Shown here: positions 1-8,563 of the stretch, piece after piece
How positions within the stretch are numbered: the stretch's first letter is position 1
Layout: every line of letters begins with the position of its first letter
Source of the DNA: Paenibacillus_AK sp041641375
GTDB taxonomy: Bacteria; Bacillota; Bacilli; Paenibacillales; YIM-B00363
Assembly: GCA_041641375.1 (NCBI GenBank)
Contig: JBEPYM010000008.1
Location: forward strand, 1 to 51,880
DNA: 51,880 nucleotides
Direction of reading: 5' to 3'
Translations under genes and position numbers: made by a program
Notes under the pieces: generated by a model
What the model was told of the DNA's origin: nothing
What the model saw: only the letters and a program-made list of their open reading frames with translations
The model's database searches: none

Positions 1-114
1 TTTTAGCCCACACATGAGAACCCTCGTGGTTTGATGGTCGCCTTAGCTGTTTTCCATCATTTTCTTATCATCATGAACGGGCTATCACGGATTCACGATA
101 GGAGGTTTTGACCC
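1..114. promoter_or_regulatory. Upstream region of the first AraC-type gene, with two elements repeated elsewhere
   Basis: This is non-coding DNA before the regulator gene. It contains ACACATGAGAA (10-20) and GGTTTGATGGTCG (28-40). Near copies of both occur in the GH5/exporter intergenic region: ACACGTATGAGAA at 7693-7705, ACACATGAGAA at 7769-7779, and GGTTGGATGGTCG at 7733-7745. A GGAGG ribosome site lies at 101-105. I see no convincing -35/-10 pair. The repeated elements could be operator boxes for the regulator encoded next, which is inference. Confidence 0.4.
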
Positions 115-2295
115 ATGCTCTTAAAGCATGCAATTCAGCGAGCAGTATGGTCCGTAGCGCCTGGTTTTCTGGCCGCTGCGGGTCTGCTGGTCGCGATTTT
201 TTCGTATATTTTGTACGATCGGGTGAGTCAGGAGACGAAGCGGGTAGAAGAAAGATATACGCAATACGTCATTCAAGCGGTAGACAGCAGGCTGAAGGCG
301 CTTGATGCGGCAATCATGAAAGAAATTGGCTCAAGCGACATGCTGCAGATGTTCTTCAGTGCGCAACATACTGATGACCCCGTCGTCAACTCGAAGGTTT
401 CTGCGCTGTTTTTTGACCTATCTGTCGCATTCCCTATTGTAGACAGTATGTACATTGTCCGATTTCACGACGGAGCGGTGCTCAGCCGCAATACGATGAT
501 GCCTGCTTCCAGTTACGGGGACGTAGCCTACATCGATCGACTACTTCAGACGGAGTATTCGGTTCGCTGGAGCGGGGCGAGAACGTTCCGTGAATTTACC
601 GGTGAATCGCCCAGGAAGGTTGTCACGCTAGTGCGCAAGGTTCCTCTTGTCAGTGCACATCAAGGGATCGTCGTAGTCAATGTCGCCATATCCTCGCTGC
701 AAACCATTCTTGACGATATGCGGGCGCCGCAGCTCGCGAGCCTGACCATTGACGATGCCTCCGGACTTCCTGTCACGTCTGAGCCGGCAGACTCAAGCTC
801 ACGCTCATTCATTGCCGCTTCGCCGTATACGAATTGGAGCTTTCGGTTGGAATCCCATACCGCAGGGTTTGCCGATGTGCTGCGTTCGCTCACCGGAACG
901 GGATTGCTCCTGGTTGCGGCAACGCTTCTTATCGGCTTGGCCTGGCTGTCATGGGTATCCTATTGCAATGCGAGACCGTTGCTTAATATTATGAAAAGAA
1001 TGTCCAAGGAAGGCTTCGGAGCAGCCCAGCACCGGGCACAATCGGTTGAAATTGCGGTGGAGGAGCTGATTGAACGAACGAAGCGATATCAGTCGGAGTG
1101 GAAGGAGGCCGCGGCGCTTGGCTGCCAGCTGATGCTGCAGAAGCTGCTGGAAGGGGAATGGGGCGAGCGGGAGCTTGCCGCTAAGCCATGGCCGCTGCCG
1201 CTTCCATTCGCAAGGGCCTATGTGCTTATTGTAGAGATGGATCGCTATGCGATACTGGCAGAACGCTACAGCGGCAAGGATCGACAGCTGTATCAATTTA
1301 TACTCAGCAGTGTGTTTGCTGAAGTGGCGGAACGCAGCGGCGCGTTGGTCTGGTGTGAATGGCTGCAGCCCAATCGAATGACGGTGCTCGTGACGCTGAG
1401 TGAAAAGGAGCCGGAGCATGTAGACGAACGTGTGCGCGAGCTGTGCGAGCAGGTGAGGGGATGGGTGCAGCAGCATCTGCCCTTCACGATTACGATAGGT
1501 GCAAGCAGAATATCAAGCCACATAAAAGAACTGCCAGAAGCCTGGGAACAGGCGCTGAGCGCACTTATGCATAAGATGTACGGGAACAACCGGACGATTC
1601 TGCATGCACAGCTGAGCGACAAGCGGACGGTAGATTTTGAATCGTACCGGGAGCTGCTCGCAGCGATGGGTATTCGTTTAAGGCAGGGGAAGGAAGAGTG
1701 GCGGAAGGAGCATGAGCTGTTATTCGATCGTCTGCAGCAGGATCGTCTACGCTATCAGACAGCGCAGGATCTGCTGCAATATATGATTTGGGAATTATCA
1801 AAGCAGATGGAGGCACTCGCTGAACCGCTATCTGGCGAATGGTCAAGCAGGACGCTGCCTGACTGGAGGGGAGCCTTACAGAGTGCAGAGACGCTCGAGG
1901 AAATGCGCTCCGGATCCCGAGAAGCGCTTGAACAGCTCTTCGCAAGCATCAGAAGCATTCAATCGCAGAGCGCCTATCATGCTCTGATGATTGATGTGCG
2001 CCAATTCATTGAACTGGAAGCGCACAATCCGGAGCTTTCCTTGCAGATGCTCGGTGACAAGTTCCAGATCAGCCCGAAATATGCCAGCAAGCTGTTCAAA
2101 GAAGCATTCGGGGAAACCTTCATCGACTACGTGACGAGAATCAGGATGGATCGAGCCAAGCAGCTGCTGCAGGAAACGAATATGCCAATCCAGGATGTCG
2201 CCGCTTCCTGCGGGTACTTGAGCTATACATCGTTCCGCAGAGCATTCCTCAAAACGGTCGGGATGCTGCCGAGCGAGTGGTCGGCCCGCTCTTGA
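115..2295 (+). CDS. Membrane-anchored AraC-family transcriptional regulator
   Basis: A 726-residue regulator with two membrane segments (about 17-35 and 260-282) enclosing an extracellular sensor region of roughly 220 residues, probably Cache-like. A cytoplasmic middle region (about 370-520) resembles the degenerate domain seen in YesN-type proteins. The C-terminal 100 residues form a typical AraC double helix-turn-helix ending in a PSEW motif. The ATG has GGAGG (101-105) nine bases upstream. Regulators of this build usually sit beside LplA/LplB/LplC-type importers in Paenibacillus and control them. The importer that follows 113 bases downstream fits that pattern. The ligand is unknown. The family call is firm; the target is inferred from position. 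Confidence 0.88.
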   Translation: MLLKHAIQRAVWSVAPGFLAAAGLLVAIFSYILYDRVSQETKRVEERYTQYVIQAVDSRLKALDAAIMKEIGSSDMLQMFFSAQHTDDPVVNSKVSALFFDLSVAFPIVDSMYIVRFHDGAVLSRNTMMPASSYGDVAYIDRLLQTEYSVRWSGARTFREFTGESPRKVVTLVRKVPLVSAHQGIVVVNVAISSLQTILDDMRAPQLASLTIDDASGLPVTSEPADSSSRSFIAASPYTNWSFRLESHTAGFADVLRSLTGTGLLLVAATLLIGLAWLSWVSYCNARPLLNIMKRMSKEGFGAAQHRAQSVEIAVEELIERTKRYQSEWKEAAALGCQLMLQKLLEGEWGERELAAKPWPLPLPFARAYVLIVEMDRYAILAERYSGKDRQLYQFILSSVFAEVAERSGALVWCEWLQPNRMTVLVTLSEKEPEHVDERVRELCEQVRGWVQQHLPFTITIGASRISSHIKELPEAWEQALSALMHKMYGNNRTILHAQLSDKRTVDFESYRELLAAMGIRLRQGKEEWRKEHELLFDRLQQDRLRYQTAQDLLQYMIWELSKQMEALAEPLSGEWSSRTLPDWRGALQSAETLEEMRSGSREALEQLFASIRSIQSQSAYHALMIDVRQFIELEAHNPELSLQMLGDKFQISPKYASKLFKEAFGETFIDYVTRIRMDRAKQLLQETNMPIQDVAASCGYLSYTSFRRAFLKTVGMLPSEWSARS

Positions 2296-2408
2296 CCGGA
2301 CTGGACGAATAACGAACGCCGAGGCGAGAATTGCAAGTTGCCTGCAAGCGGCCCGCACGCTACGATAAGGCTGCATCATCCGACATCGTGAGGAAAGGAG
2401 GGGTGACA

Positions 2409-3368
2409 TTGGATTCTTCGACCAGAGCGGCCGCTCTGCCATCTGCCCAGTCTGAAAAGGACAGAAATCATCAGCGTCGTCGGCTGTTCCGCCAGAATAT
2501 ACCGCTCATGCTGATGCTGCTGCCCATCGTCGTTTATTTTCTTGTGTTTCGGTATACGCCAATGTTCGGACTGATGATCGCATTCAAGCAATACAACTTT
2601 GGGCTCGGCGTATGGGGCAGTCCGTGGGTCGGCTTCAAAAACTTCGAGGTGCTATTCAGCAACCCGACGACGCTCCAGATCATTCGCAATACGTTCGTAC
2701 TCAGCCTCCTCACCGTATTTGTCAGCTTTCCGTTCCCGATCATCACAGCCATTTTGCTTAACGAAGCACGAAAGATGTGGTTCAAGCGTTCTGTTCAGAC
2801 GCTTATTTATTTACCGCACTTCTTCAGCTGGGTTATCATTGGCGGCATCGTTGTCACGATCTTCTCCCAGCAGAACGGAATTGTGCATGATCTGTTCCAG
2901 AAGCTGACAGGCATTTCATTCCCGTTCTTGTATCATCCTGGCTCATGGATTGCGATCTTCCTTGGATCAGGCATCTGGAAGGAAGCGGGCTTTGCAGCGA
3001 TTATTTATTTGGCAGCGCTCTCAACCATCGATCCGCACCTGTATGAAGCGGCCAATATGGATGGCGCGAGCAAGTGGCGACAAATATGGCATGTCACGCT
3101 GCCTGGCATTCGTCCGACTGCGATTCTATTGCTCATCCTGGCGATGGGCAGGGTGATGGAGGTAGGCTTCGACCAGATTTATGTGCTGCAGAATCCGGCA
3201 GTAACGAACATCGCGGACGTAATCAGCACGTACATCTACCGGGTAGGATTACAGGGCGGGCAGTTCAGCCTGACGGCTGCGATGGGGCTGTTCGAGTCGC
3301 TGGTTGGACTCGTACTGGTTGTAACGGCAAATCAGATTGCAAGGCGTTTTGATCAACAACTATGGTAG
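2409..3368 (+). CDS. Sugar ABC transporter permease, LplB type
   Basis: An integral-membrane permease of a CUT1-like carbohydrate importer. It has about six hydrophobic segments and the EAA loop (LYEAANMDGASKWRQIW), which docks with the ATPase. I chose the TTG at 2409 because GGAGG (2397-2401) lies seven bases upstream. This gives about 319 residues, the usual length for the family. A longer in-frame reading from TTG 2331 adds 26 poorly conserved residues and has no ribosome site. The gene is the first of a permease-permease-binding protein set. No ATPase is encoded with it, so a shared MsmX-type ATPase is expected; one is encoded at 34280. Confidence 0.88.
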   Translation: MDSSTRAAALPSAQSEKDRNHQRRRLFRQNIPLMLMLLPIVVYFLVFRYTPMFGLMIAFKQYNFGLGVWGSPWVGFKNFEVLFSNPTTLQIIRNTFVLSLLTVFVSFPFPIITAILLNEARKMWFKRSVQTLIYLPHFFSWVIIGGIVVTIFSQQNGIVHDLFQKLTGISFPFLYHPGSWIAIFLGSGIWKEAGFAAIIYLAALSTIDPHLYEAANMDGASKWRQIWHVTLPGIRPTAILLLILAMGRVMEVGFDQIYVLQNPAVTNIADVISTYIYRVGLQGGQFSLTAAMGLFESLVGLVLVVTANQIARRFDQQLW

Positions 3369-3384
3369 GAGGTGACAGAAGACG

Positions 3385-4263
3385 ATGAAGCCGTCAGCCG
3401 GCGAAAAGCTGTTCTATGCCTGCAACTACATGATTCTCGCTATACTCGGCATCAGCTGCGTGCTGCCGCTCCTCCATATTGCGGCGTTGTCACTTAGTGA
3501 TTCGACTTCCATCATGTCGGGCAGTGTATACCTCTGGCCGCAAGGAGCCACACTGCTGAATTATTCGACGCTGATCAAGAGCTCCCAGGTGCCCGGCGCA
3601 CTTTGGAACAGCACTGTCATTACGGTCGCCGGCGTCGCATTCAGCATGATCGGCACCATCCTTGCGGCATGGCCGCTGTCCAGAAGCTACTGCTATGCAA
3701 GGCGTCCGATCACGATGGCTATCGTTTTTACGATGCTGTTCAGCGGCGGCATGATTCCAACGTACCTGGTAGTTAAGGAGCTAGGTATATTGAACTCCTA
3801 TTGGGCGTTATGGCTGCCAGGTCTCGTAAGCGTATACAATCTGCTCATCATGCGTACATTTTTCGCCAACATTCCTGAAGAGCTGATTGAATCCGGCAGA
3901 CTGGATGGATGCGGAGAAGCAAGGCTGCTGCTGCGTATTGCACTGCCGCTGTCCAAGCCGATGCTCGCTACCCTCTCGCTTTTCTACGGCGTGCATTACT
4001 GGAATGCATTCATGAACGTGCTGATTTACATCAACAAGACACACCTGTACAACCTGACCGTTCTCGTACAGCAGATGGTGAAGAGCCAGCAGCTGATGCA
4101 GGAGATGGAAGCAAGCGGATTGGATACCGCAGCAGCATATCTTGCCCCGGAGGGTCTGAAGGCCGCAAGCATCTTTGTACTCGTCATACCGATGATGCTC
4201 GTATATCCCTTCCTGCAAAAGTATTTTGTCAAAGGCGTTATGCTGGGGGCTGTAAAAGGATAA
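3385..4263 (+). CDS. Sugar ABC transporter permease, LplC/YtcP type
   Basis: The second permease of the importer, 292 residues with about six membrane segments. The EAA loop is a variant in which the usual EAA reads ESG (IESGRLDGCGEARLLL). It ends in the family-typical VKGVMLGAVKG. The ATG follows AGGAGGTGA (3367-3375) by a normal spacing and lies 16 bases after the preceding stop. It is evidently cotranscribed with the LplB-type gene and forms the heterodimeric membrane channel with it. Confidence 0.88.
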   Translation: MKPSAGEKLFYACNYMILAILGISCVLPLLHIAALSLSDSTSIMSGSVYLWPQGATLLNYSTLIKSSQVPGALWNSTVITVAGVAFSMIGTILAAWPLSRSYCYARRPITMAIVFTMLFSGGMIPTYLVVKELGILNSYWALWLPGLVSVYNLLIMRTFFANIPEELIESGRLDGCGEARLLLRIALPLSKPMLATLSLFYGVHYWNAFMNVLIYINKTHLYNLTVLVQQMVKSQQLMQEMEASGLDTAAAYLAPEGLKAASIFVLVIPMMLVYPFLQKYFVKGVMLGAVKG

Positions 4264-4285
4264 ACTCAATGGAGGTCATGGATCT

Positions 4286-5956
4286 ATGAGAAAGAGTCGC
4301 ACCAACCTTTTTCGCAACACTTGCATTACCACAATCGCAATGTCGCTTGTACTCGCAGGCTGTTCAGCCGGTTCTGGCAGTGAACCATCAGGCAGCAGCA
4401 AGGACAGCGGAAAGCAGCCGGACAAGCGCGGCAGTATTACAGTTGCCTTCCTGGATCAAGGCAACATTCCGGCTGAGGAGGGCAATCCGGAGAAAAATCG
4501 ATGGACGGAATGGCTCAATCAGAATGGTCCTGCAGATGTGAAGGTAGTCACGATTCCCTTTACCGGGGCTGTCGAGAAATACAATGTGCTGTTCGCATCC
4601 GGGGATGCTCCCGATCTCATTTTTACAAACCGTACCGACTACCTGGAACAGCTGCGCGCGCAAGGCCTGCTGCTGCCGCTGAACGATCTGATTGAGAAGC
4701 ATAGCGTTGAATACAAGGCGTTGCTCAAGCAGCTGCCCGAGATCGTGAAGGTGAATACGAAGGAAGACGGCAAGATGTACACGTTCGCGAGAAGTCAGGG
4801 TTTGGCAGCCAACCATTCGATGGTGATTCGCGATGACTGGTTGAAGAAGCTTGGCCTTAAGGTGCCGCAAACCACTGACGAGCTGCTCGAGGTGGCCAAA
4901 GCCTTCGTTGAGAAGGACCCGGATGGCAACAATGCCAAGGATACACTTGGAATCAATCTGAGCTTTATCGGTGACCTGAATACGAAGAACATGTTCGGCT
5001 TCAGCGGTTATACGCTGCAGGATGGCAAGCTCGTCCGTGCATGGGACAATTTGCGGGATACTATAGAGTTCCGCAAGCGATTGTACGATGGAGGACTTGT
5101 CGACAAGAGCTTCCTGACCGATACGAACGGTAAGAAGGCAGAGCAGGATTTTGTGACCGGGAAGCTGGGCATCTACTTCATGCCGCAGGCCGCGCAGACG
5201 CCGGGTTACAATCACTTCAAGGCATTCAAGAAGAATGTGCCGAACGGAACGTACCTGCCAATCCCGCTGCCCCGCAGCAAATACGGTCAATTCACGGCCA
5301 ATTTCGCACCGCCGATCTCCAACTGGGTGGCGATCAACGCGAAAGCGAAGGATCCGGTCGCGGTCATGAAATATATTGACTTCTTGAATAAGGAATCTAC
5401 TGGAAACACGTTGAAGTATGGCATAGAAGGAACTCATTGGAAAAAAGATGCCAGCGGCTGTCCGGAAATTATCGATCGTGCCAAGCATGCCAAGGAGGTC
5501 GCCTGGAACGAGCTGTACTGGAACTGGGTGTATCCGACGCTGAAATTTTCCAAGTGCGAGGGCGGTTTATATGCGAAATCGTCTGATCCGCTCGATCAGG
5601 AATTCGCCAAGCTGCAGCCGATAGTGGAGGAAGCGAATGTGAATCGCAGCCGTCCAATGCCGGGCATCACGCATTCGAACTATATGCCCAACCCGCCTGC
5701 GGATTTGCAACTGATTGTAACCAATACCCAGAAAGCAATCGACGATGCGCTATCGCGTGCTGTTGTGAGCGGTGCCTCGCGGACAACAGATCAGGCGATT
5801 GCGGAAGTCAAGGATCTTTGGGAAAAGGCGGGCGGCAAGAAGGTAGATGAGTGGTACGCCAAGTGGTACGAGGACAACAAGACGAAGGCGTTCCTGTACA
5901 AGGATTTCTATGACTTCTACGACAAGCAGCAGCAGTTGCTGAAGCAGTTGAAATAA
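4286..5956 (+). CDS. Extracellular solute-binding lipoprotein, LplA type
   Basis: A 556-residue binding lipoprotein. It has a signal peptide with lipobox LAGC (Cys26), a Ser/Gly-rich linker, and the large two-lobe fold of the LplA family; length and composition match. It should capture an oligosaccharide outside the membrane and deliver it to the two preceding permeases. GGAGG (4271-4275) precedes the ATG. It is the last gene of the operon and is followed directly by a strong hairpin terminator. The substrate cannot be read from the sequence. Confidence 0.88.
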   Translation: MRKSRTNLFRNTCITTIAMSLVLAGCSAGSGSEPSGSSKDSGKQPDKRGSITVAFLDQGNIPAEEGNPEKNRWTEWLNQNGPADVKVVTIPFTGAVEKYNVLFASGDAPDLIFTNRTDYLEQLRAQGLLLPLNDLIEKHSVEYKALLKQLPEIVKVNTKEDGKMYTFARSQGLAANHSMVIRDDWLKKLGLKVPQTTDELLEVAKAFVEKDPDGNNAKDTLGINLSFIGDLNTKNMFGFSGYTLQDGKLVRAWDNLRDTIEFRKRLYDGGLVDKSFLTDTNGKKAEQDFVTGKLGIYFMPQAAQTPGYNHFKAFKKNVPNGTYLPIPLPRSKYGQFTANFAPPISNWVAINAKAKDPVAVMKYIDFLNKESTGNTLKYGIEGTHWKKDASGCPEIIDRAKHAKEVAWNELYWNWVYPTLKFSKCEGGLYAKSSDPLDQEFAKLQPIVEEANVNRSRPMPGITHSNYMPNPPADLQLIVTNTQKAIDDALSRAVVSGASRTTDQAIAEVKDLWEKAGGKKVDEWYAKWYEDNKTKAFLYKDFYDFYDKQQQLLKQLK

Positions 5957-5965
5957 GTGAGAGAG

Positions 5966-6000
5966 CGAAACCCCGGGGTGCGAGCTGCCCCGGGGTTTCG
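5966..6000. terminator. Strong hairpin between convergent genes
   Basis: A perfect inverted repeat: CGAAACCCCGGGG (5966-5978), a 9-base loop, and CCCCGGGGTTTCG (5988-6000). It lies between the LplA-type gene and the stop of the minus-strand GH5 gene, so it can serve both directions. The following T tract is short (TTAT), but the 13-bp GC-rich stem is convincing. Confidence 0.85.
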
Positions 6001-6020
6001 TTATCATTGCCTGGTTGAGA

Positions 6021-7574
6021 TTAGCGATAGAGCACCTTCACATTATCCACGTACGTATTGCCTATCGACGGTCCATCTGTATTGAACCCAATTGTATTGA
6101 TGGAGGTGATAGGGTTATTCACGAACGGTATATCATATACCATCAGTTTATTATTGACATACAAATCGAATGTATCAGTTCCCGGTTTTACGGTCATGCG
6201 AATGTTGTACCAGGTATTGGTATTGTATGCCTGAACCATAACATCGGTGTTCGTTGCATTGTCTCGATACGCAATATTTCCGTTGCTGGTAATGAGCGCG
6301 GTTGCCTGTGTGCTGCCGGATAGCAGCCTCATGCGGAAATAGTTGGAGTACGATGGCTGCATGAACGAATACTCGATGTCAAAGGTTTCTGATTGAGCCG
6401 TAAAGGTACGCGTCATCGATGAGCTTGCACTGGTGCTCGAATCCTGCAGGAGAACGCTCTTGTTCGATGAAGATGGTACATTGACGACTGTTGCGCTGCC
6501 AGTTGTCGTCCACCCGCTTGGAGCCGCTCCGGTAGTCATGCCGTCGAACAACTGGCTTAACACAAGAGTTTGAGGATAATCATAATTCCAGAAATAGCCT
6601 TTGGAGCGGGCATCAGCCTGGAATTCATTTACATGGCGCTGCAGGCGCGGCGTGCGAAAGCCGTAGTTGTTGTCAGCTCCCCAATCCATCCAGGAGATAC
6701 CGAGCTGTTCCAACACCTGACCGTGATACAGCTTGGAATCCATGGTTTGAACCGAAGGAGCCCCAGGATAGCCCCATTCTGTACAAATGACAGGATAGGC
6801 ATTCTTCAAGGTTGTAATATTGGAGCTCGAAGTGGTGCCATAGGTGTGGAAGCCGACCGAGTCTTTACCTTGTGACCAGGTAATATTCGCTCTTGTCGTG
6901 TAACGGTCAACGACTTCCTTCATGTTGCCGTTCGCAAATGGGAACGTAAGATGGATTACGTGTGTGTTAGGCGCGTGGACGCGAATAATGTTTTTGTGAA
7001 CACTGGCAAGGTCGTCAAGTACCGCATTCGTATACTTATCTACTGTCCAGGCGACGGGTTCGTTAGACGTTTCGTAAATGACATGCGTGCGATCTTTATA
7101 GCGTGGGGCAACCTTCGTCCAGAAGTCCTGCATGTCGGCGAGGTTATAGTTGCCCACATCATGGTAATTGATCACAATGTACATGTCCATCGCGGCAGCA
7201 TGGTTGACCATCTGATCGAGAATTGGCAAAATCTCGCTGTTCGTGAAGCAGCCGATTTGCGCACAATCGCTGTTGGATTTGTGTTTATGATAGGCATCCA
7301 TGAATACAACTCTGCCCATGTTCATTCGGTTGTCTTTAAGTAGTTTCCAGTTGTTTACATCAAGCCCCCATTCGTATGAAGACTGGGATCTCTTCTGGAG
7401 TAGGATGGGAGCCCCTCTGAGTGTAGCGCCGTTGTCGCCGACAACGTTGTTGTTCACAATCTTCGGTCTTCCGCGATCGGCGGCATTGGCAGTTCCAGGC
7501 AGGAAGGAAGGTACGATCACGGCAAAAGCAAGCAGGAACACGATGAACCTGGACCACATTGAAGTTCGAATCAT
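6021..7574 (-). CDS. Secreted glycoside hydrolase, GH5-like, with C-terminal beta-sandwich domain
   Basis: A 517-residue secreted enzyme. It has an N-terminal signal peptide (hydrophobic stretch then TANA/ADRG near residue 31) and a TIM-barrel domain. The barrel carries the GH5/clan-A acid/base in TSNEP (Glu172) and the nucleophile in CTEWG (Glu266). Residues about 345-517 resemble a LamG-like concanavalin fold. I chose the ATG at 7574 because AGAGGTGG lies just upstream and a good signal peptide starts there; the reading frame itself opens at 7682. It probably cleaves a beta-linked polysaccharide outside the cell, but the substrate (glucan, mannan or other) is not determinable. The promoter carries a cre-like site and the TTTTGG two-box operator shared with other genes in this window. 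Confidence 0.85.
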   Translation of the reverse strand: MIRTSMWSRFIVFLLAFAVIVPSFLPGTANAADRGRPKIVNNNVVGDNGATLRGAPILLQKRSQSSYEWGLDVNNWKLLKDNRMNMGRVVFMDAYHKHKSNSDCAQIGCFTNSEILPILDQMVNHAAAMDMYIVINYHDVGNYNLADMQDFWTKVAPRYKDRTHVIYETSNEPVAWTVDKYTNAVLDDLASVHKNIIRVHAPNTHVIHLTFPFANGNMKEVVDRYTTRANITWSQGKDSVGFHTYGTTSSSNITTLKNAYPVICTEWGYPGAPSVQTMDSKLYHGQVLEQLGISWMDWGADNNYGFRTPRLQRHVNEFQADARSKGYFWNYDYPQTLVLSQLFDGMTTGAAPSGWTTTGSATVVNVPSSSNKSVLLQDSSTSASSSMTRTFTAQSETFDIEYSFMQPSYSNYFRMRLLSGSTQATALITSNGNIAYRDNATNTDVMVQAYNTNTWYNIRMTVKPGTDTFDLYVNNKLMVYDIPFVNNPITSINTIGFNTDGPSIGNTYVDNVKVLYR

Positions 7575-7601
7575 TACGTTACCACCTCTCAACATTATTA
7601 A

Positions 7602-7615
7602 TGTAAGCGCTCGCA
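7602..7615 (-). promoter_or_regulatory. Candidate catabolite-response (cre) site before GH5
   Basis: TGTAAGCGCTCGCA matches the Bacillus cre consensus TGWNANCGNTNWCA with one mismatch. It lies 28 bases upstream of the GH5 start and downstream of the likely -10, a position suited to CcpA roadblock repression. Other LacI-family repressors bind similar sequences. Confidence 0.5.
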
Positions 7616-7620
7616 AAATC

Positions 7621-7678
7621 AATATATCATGGGTTGTTTCTTCGAAGTAGTCCAAAAACACTCGAAAGCAAGCCAAAA
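7621..7678 (-). promoter_or_regulatory. GH5 promoter with two-box TTTTGG operator
   Basis: Read on the minus strand, TTTTGG (7678-7673) and TTTTGG (7657-7652) are direct repeats exactly 21 bp apart. A TATATT -10-like hexamer (7626-7621) starts 31 bp after the start of the second box. No good -35 is present, which fits an activator-dependent promoter. Direct boxes two helical turns apart are typical of AraC-family binding sites. The same arrangement occurs at 25113 and 48222. Confidence 0.5.
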
Positions 7679-7885
7679 CCAAAGATGATTCAACACGTAT
7701 GAGAATCGCGCGTCAAACCTTCCGAGATACTCGGTTGGATGGTCGTAAAAATCGATAGCGTGTCAGAAACACATGAGAATAGTGTCTAATTTCTAAATCG
7801 ACGACACTTACAGGATGAAAGCGATTGCTTTATAGTTAGGTAAAAACAAGCTTTATGCTCAAAGTGGATGTGGAGGTGGATCATT

Positions 7886-8563
7886 GTGAAAGTGAACGCC
7901 ATGATAGAGGCCAATGAGGTTGTACGCACATTTGGCAGCGGTCAGGCGGCTGTTCATGCGCTAAAGGGTGTGTCCTTCGCAGTTCCCAAAGGCGCTTTGG
8001 TTGCGCTCAAGGGTCGGTCGGGCTCCGGGAAGACAACGCTGCTCAATCTGATTGCCATGCTTGACTCGCCATCTTCAGGTACAATCCTGCTCGACGGGCA
8101 CTCCGTATTCAAGCTGCCTGACAGAGAGCGCACACAGCTGCGGCGCAAGCAAGTCGGACTCGTATTTCAATCTTTCGCGCTAATTCCTTATATGTCTGCC
8201 TATGAGAATGTTGAATTTGGCTTGCGAGTGGCAGGGGTAAAGGCTTCTGAGCGCAATCGACTGGCAACAGAAGCGCTGGATGCGGTTGGGATGAGGAAGC
8301 GGATGATGCATCGACCGTTCGAGCTGTCCGGTGGCGAGCAGCAGCGAGTCGCCATCGCTCGGGGAGTTGCGCATCAGCCGATGCTTCTGCTTGCGGACGA
8401 GCCAACAGCCGAGCTGGACAGCCGAATGAGCGTACATGTCATGCAAGCGTTCCGCGATATGATCCGGAATACGGGTATGACCATTATGATGACGACACAC
8501 GACCCGGCTATTATGGAATTGGTGGACCATGTATTGGCATTGGAGGATGGACGAATTGGATAA
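7886..8563 (+). CDS. ABC transporter ATP-binding protein, MacB/LolD type
   Basis: A 225-residue ATPase with Walker A (GRSGSGKTT), signature (LSGGEQQRVAIARG), Walker B (LLLADEPTAELDS) and an H-loop histidine (TTHD). The closest families are LolD/MacB/FtsE-like ATPases, which work with FtsX-type permeases; exactly such a permease is encoded two genes downstream. I chose the GTG at 7886 because GGAGGTGG (7872-7879) is spaced correctly; an ATG at 7868 overlaps that site. The role is probably export or a mechanotransmission process rather than nutrient uptake. Confidence 0.88.
   Translation: MKVNAMIEANEVVRTFGSGQAAVHALKGVSFAVPKGALVALKGRSGSGKTTLLNLIAMLDSPSSGTILLDGHSVFKLPDRERTQLRRKQVGLVFQSFALIPYMSAYENVEFGLRVAGVKASERNRLATEALDAVGMRKRMMHRPFELSGGEQQRVAIARGVAHQPMLLLADEPTAELDSRMSVHVMQAFRDMIRNTGMTIMMTTHDPAIMELVDHVLALEDGRIG

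Larger units (their letters stand above)
7575..7885. promoter_or_regulatory. Divergent intergenic region between GH5 and the exporter operon
   Basis: About 310 bases without a gene. The GH5 side holds a cre-like site, a candidate -10 and the TTTTGG two-box operator, each listed separately. The middle holds ACACGTATGAGAA (7693-7705), GGTTGGATGGTCG (7733-7745) and ACACATGAGAA (7769-7779), which resemble elements at the left edge of the window. The exporter side has a weak candidate -10, TATGCT (7854-7859), and a poor cre-like sequence (7816-7829, two mismatches). Confidence 0.5.

Noticed and set aside
4388..5488. A 366-codon open frame on the minus strand
   Set aside because: It is antisense to the LplA-type binding protein. 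That gene has a lipobox, ribosome site and family features; this frame has none.
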